7,830 bases of DNA from JABCPE02 sp963517805 (GTDB lineage Bacteria; Bacteroidota; Bacteroidia; Flavobacteriales; Weeksellaceae): contig CAUQHD010000069.1 in the NCBI GenBank assembly GCA_963517805.1, positions 1 through 7,830 on the forward strand. Direction: 5' to 3'. Each line of letters starts with the position of its first letter. Position 1 is the stretch's first letter. This document shows positions 6,321 through 7,830 of the stretch, one piece after another. Under the pieces are notes generated by a model. The model was not told the origin of the DNA. It searched no databases and worked only from the letters and a program-made list of their open reading frames with translations. A program made the translations under genes and the position numbers.

Positions 6321-6545
6321 TTAAGCATATTTTTCTACAAATTTTGATAATTCCGTATATCGTTCTTTCATTAGTTCATAACTACTATTATATAGGTTTA
6401 TGATTTCTATATAATTTTTTTTGGGTTTCGTTGAGACTTTGCACCATGTTCCGATGTGTGTCATGAAATTTAAATATTGTTTCTATTTCTTTTCTTAATT
6501 CTCTTACTTCTTGCAATATCGAGAATTTATATTGAAAGAATCCAT
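6321..6545 (-). pseudogene. Possible decayed small gene, unknown helical protein
   Basis: No known family is recognised. A 47-codon ORF with ATG at 6464 and stop at 6321-6323 is intact and ends ELMKERYTELSKFVEKYA. Upstream, a different frame is open from 6549 to 6391 and encodes SILQEVRELRKEIETIFKF and QSLNETQKK, a charged helical composition much like that C-terminus. The switch between the two frames would fall in a run of eight A (8 T on the plus strand, 6415-6422). A further ATG at 6545 (MDSFNIN) is back in the first frame. One reading is therefore a protein of about 75 residues broken by two compensating frameshifts. Alternatives are a genuine 47-residue protein, a frameshift programmed at the A-run, or a non-coding RNA. 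A leftward terminator follows; no clear promoter is seen. Confidence 0.33.
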
Positions 6546-6580
6546 ATCCTTAAAGTTTATAACAGAAACTTAGTTAAAAC

Positions 6581-6610
6581 AAAAAAGACTTCACATTTCT
6601 GTAAAGTCTT
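6581..6610 (-). terminator. Terminator of the tRNA-Ser-Pro-Arg operon
   Basis: AAGACTT (6610-6604 on the minus strand) pairs with AAGTCTT (6591-6585), and an inner ACA/TGT stem beyond one mismatch closes a four-base loop. The minus strand then continues TTTTTTGTTTT. It begins 12 bases after the 3' end of tRNA-Arg, the last tRNA of the leftward unit. Confidence 0.9.
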
Positions 6611-6622
6611 CATTTTCAATAG

Positions 6623-6696
6623 TGAGCGCGAAAGGATTCGAACCTTTGACCGTCTGCTTAGAAGGCAGATGCTCTATCCAGCTGAGCTACGCACCC
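6623..6696 (-). tRNA. tRNA-Arg (anticodon TCT)
   Basis: This 74-base tRNA decodes AGA and probably AGG. The acceptor stem pairs GGGTGCG with CGCGCTC (two G-U pairs), the discriminator is A at 6623, and the anticodon stem TCTGC/GCAGA encloses CTTCTAA. The anticodon occupies 6662-6660 on the minus strand. The T loop TTCGAAT is standard. CCA is not encoded. It is third in the leftward operon, 36 bases after tRNA-Pro. Confidence 0.97.
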
Positions 6697-6732
6697 ATTA
6701 ATTAATTTTTAAAAAGAACTAATAAACTTTTG

Positions 6733-6807
6733 TCGGGGTGGCAGGATTCGAACCTGCGACCTCCTGGTCCCAAACCAGGCGCGATGACCGGGCTACGCTA
6801 CACCCCG
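6733..6807 (-). tRNA. tRNA-Pro (anticodon TGG)
   Basis: This 75-base tRNA decodes CCN, mainly CCA. The acceptor stem pairs CGGGGTG with CACCCCG, the discriminator is A at 6733, and the anticodon stem CCTGG/CCAGG encloses TTTGGGA. The anticodon occupies 6772-6770 on the minus strand. The first base is C, as is typical of bacterial tRNA-Pro. CCA is not encoded. It is the middle gene of the leftward operon. Confidence 0.97.
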
Positions 6808-6823
6808 AATATTATACCAGTTG

Positions 6824-6906
6824 CGGAGGGTATGAGATTCGAACTCATGCGACCCGAAAGTCGACAGTTTAGCAAACTGCTCCGTTAACCACTCCGGCAA
6901 CCCTCC
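6824..6906 (-). tRNA. tRNA-Ser (anticodon GCT)
   Basis: This class II tRNA of 83 bases decodes AGC and AGU. The acceptor stem pairs GGAGGGT with ACCCTCC, the discriminator is G at 6824 as expected for serine, and the anticodon loop is TTGCTAA with GCT at 6873-6871 on the minus strand. The long variable arm pairs CGAC with GTCG around TTTCGG. CCA is not encoded. It is the first gene of the leftward operon, 16 bases before tRNA-Pro. Confidence 0.97.
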
Positions 6907-6944
6907 TTTATTCTTTAAGAACTTCTATTCTGTAATTGCGTTTG

Positions 6945-6976
6945 CAAATATATATTGTTTTTTTTAAATCACCAAA
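6945..6976 (-). promoter_or_regulatory. Bacteroidota-type promoter for the tRNA-Ser-Pro-Arg operon
   Basis: On the minus strand TTTG (6976-6973) is followed after 20 bases by TATATTTG (6952-6945), the same -7 octamer as at tRNA-Leu and queA. Transcription would begin near 6938, about 32 bases before tRNA-Ser. It lies back to back with the amidase promoter region. Confidence 0.82.
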
Positions 6977-6998
6977 TAAAATCCTAAAAAATTATTCG

Positions 6999-7006
6999 TA
7001 TTTTTG
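6999..7006 (+). promoter_or_regulatory. Possible -7 element for the amidase gene
   Basis: TATTTTTG matches TANNTTTG and would place the transcription start near 7013, about 22 bases before the ATG at 7035. No TTTG or TTG is present at the expected -33 position, so support is only partial. Confidence 0.35.
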
Positions 7007-7034
7007 GAAAAATTTTTAATAATTATTTATAAAA

Positions 7035-7830
7035 ATGCGTAAAGTATTAGTTATCACGAGCTTAAATATCATATTATTTTCCTGTGTTTCTCAAAAAAAA
7101 GTAGTTTCTTCCGCCTCTCCTACTCCAACGACACAAAAGATTGTTGAAAAACCCAAAATAGAACATCACGGAACAGAGGATTTCTATAGAGTGAACATAG
7201 CGGACAGCACCAAAAATAATAATACAATAAGCTATGGGTCTATAGTTTCGGCCAAGCCAAAAAAATATAAAATCACTAAAACTTACTTCCCTTCCTTGGG
7301 ACAAGGCTTCCGCCAGAGATTCATCATCTTGCACTATACAGCTTTGGATAATGAAAAATCCATAAGAGTTTTGACACAGCAGTCGGTAAGTTCTCATTAT
7401 CTTGTAAGTGATTTAGATGATCATGAAATCTATCAATTAGTAGATGAAAACAAAAGAGCTTATCACGCAGGAATCAGCGCATGGAAAAACAGCAACAACC
7501 TGAACGACAGCTCTATAGGTATAGAAATAGTAAATACAGGCTATGTAGTGGATAGTTTGGGAAAGAGACAATTCCAAGCATTTCCTGAACATCAAATCGA
7601 GAAAATAGCCGTTTTAGTAAAGGACATCAGCAAAAGATATATGATTCCTCCTACTAATATTTTGGCTCATTCGGATATTGCTCCAACAAGAAAACAAGAC
7701 CCAGGCCCACTGTTTCCTTGGAAAACATTATACGAAAAACACCAAATAGGCATGTGGTATGATGAGGATAAAAAACAAGAATTTTATCCAAGTGCATTAG
7801 AAGATATTACTACACTATATGAAGATACTT
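7035..7830 (+). CDS. AmiD-like lipoprotein N-acetylmuramoyl-L-alanine amidase, 3' end cut by window edge
   Basis: This Amidase_2 family zinc enzyme is expected to cleave the bond between N-acetylmuramic acid and L-alanine in peptidoglycan or its fragments. From the ATG at 7035, 265 codons reach the window edge. A short signal peptide ends in the lipobox LFSC with C17 as the lipid-anchored residue. The next residues (VSQKK) carry no acidic cluster like the known surface-export signals, so an outer-membrane lipoprotein facing the periplasm is likely. A low-complexity linker follows (about 20-45). In the catalytic domain, likely zinc ligands are H100 (ILHYTA), H212 (AHSDIAP) and D222 (KQDPGP), with E164 (IGIEIVN) and K220 as probable catalytic partners, spaced as in E. 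coli AmiD. The segment after about residue 235 (QIGMWYDED onward) may begin a C-terminal domain like that of AmiD, but it is cut. The gene is divergent from the tRNA operon. Confidence 0.93.
   Translation, partial: MRKVLVITSLNIILFSCVSQKKVVSSASPTPTTQKIVEKPKIEHHGTEDFYRVNIADSTKNNNTISYGSIVSAKPKKYKITKTYFPSLGQGFRQRFIILHYTALDNEKSIRVLTQQSVSSHYLVSDLDDHEIYQLVDENKRAYHAGISAWKNSNNLNDSSIGIEIVNTGYVVDSLGKRQFQAFPEHQIEKIAVLVKDISKRYMIPPTNILAHSDIAPTRKQDPGPLFPWKTLYEKHQIGMWYDEDKKQEFYPSALEDITTLYEDT

Larger units (their letters stand above)
6199..6622. other. Stretch without an intact recognisable gene between two tRNA units
   Basis: This 424-base AT-rich stretch separates the rightward tRNA-Leu from the leftward tRNA operon. 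It contains an 11-base tandem repeat, a leftward terminator-like hairpin, a possible decayed small leftward gene, and the terminator of the Ser-Pro-Arg tRNA operon, each listed separately. Next to tRNA-Leu a 27-codon leftward open frame (stop at 6183-6185, inside the terminator stem) ends in SKIGKMSAKSLKEKA. It has no start and could be the C-terminal tail of a lost gene. The arrangement resembles an eroded mobile-element scar at a tRNA, but no duplicated attachment site is visible, so that reading is only a suggestion. Confidence 0.5.

Noticed and set aside
6477..6701. 74-codon plus-strand ORF with a hydrophobic start and an ERERIRTFDRLLRRQ segment
   Set aside because: Its second half is the antisense of tRNA-Arg, a well-known source of spurious annotated peptides, and the first half is low-complexity AT-rich sequence over a terminator.
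7074..7397. 107-codon minus-strand ORF
   Set aside because: It is antisense to the amidase, which has a lipobox and the zinc ligands on the plus strand.
1..7830. CRISPR array, insertion sequence, toxin-antitoxin or defence genes
   Set aside because: No regularly spaced repeats, transposase motifs, terminal inverted repeats or recognisable defence proteins were found on either strand.

Overview
The window looks like chromosomal core sequence from a member of the Bacteroidota, most likely class Flavobacteriia and close to Chryseobacterium or another Weeksellaceae genus. The basis is AT-rich DNA, several promoters of the Bacteroidota type (TTTG or TTG, about 19-20 bases, then TANNTTTG), near absence of Shine-Dalgarno sequences, tRNA genes without encoded CCA, and the style of the proteins. 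The genus is an inference, because no rRNA is present.

Left part (1-1900). Two genes run leftward: queA (queuosine synthesis on tRNA), then an NfsB-like flavin nitroreductase cut by the left edge. The nitroreductase is clearly richer in G+C than the rest. A 220-base divergent intergenic region carries a good promoter for queA and a weaker one for thrS.

Middle part (1909-5214). The classical translation cluster thrS-infC-rpmI-rplT (threonyl-tRNA synthetase, IF3, L35, L20) runs rightward and ends at a clear intrinsic terminator. Two points deserve attention. The infC reading frame stays open, with plausible IF3 tail sequence, upstream of its first ATG, so a non-canonical start is possible. The 120-base rpmI-rplT gap contains two hairpins, the second with a large asymmetric internal loop, and is a candidate L20 autoregulatory RNA.

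Right part (5233-7830). A PhnP-like metallo-beta-lactamase-fold hydrolase follows. Then comes tRNA-Leu(CAA) with an almost ideal promoter and a strong terminator. A 424-base stretch without an intact gene holds an 11-bp tandem repeat, two leftward terminators and a probable decayed small gene. A leftward tRNA operon (Ser-GCT, Pro-TGG, Arg-TCT) has its own promoter and terminator. The window ends inside a lipoprotein N-acetylmuramoyl-L-alanine amidase of the AmiD type.

Most of the window is ordinary housekeeping DNA. No convincing new multi-gene system is visible. The best leads are the L20 leader candidate, the infC start and the small relic region beside tRNA-Leu.
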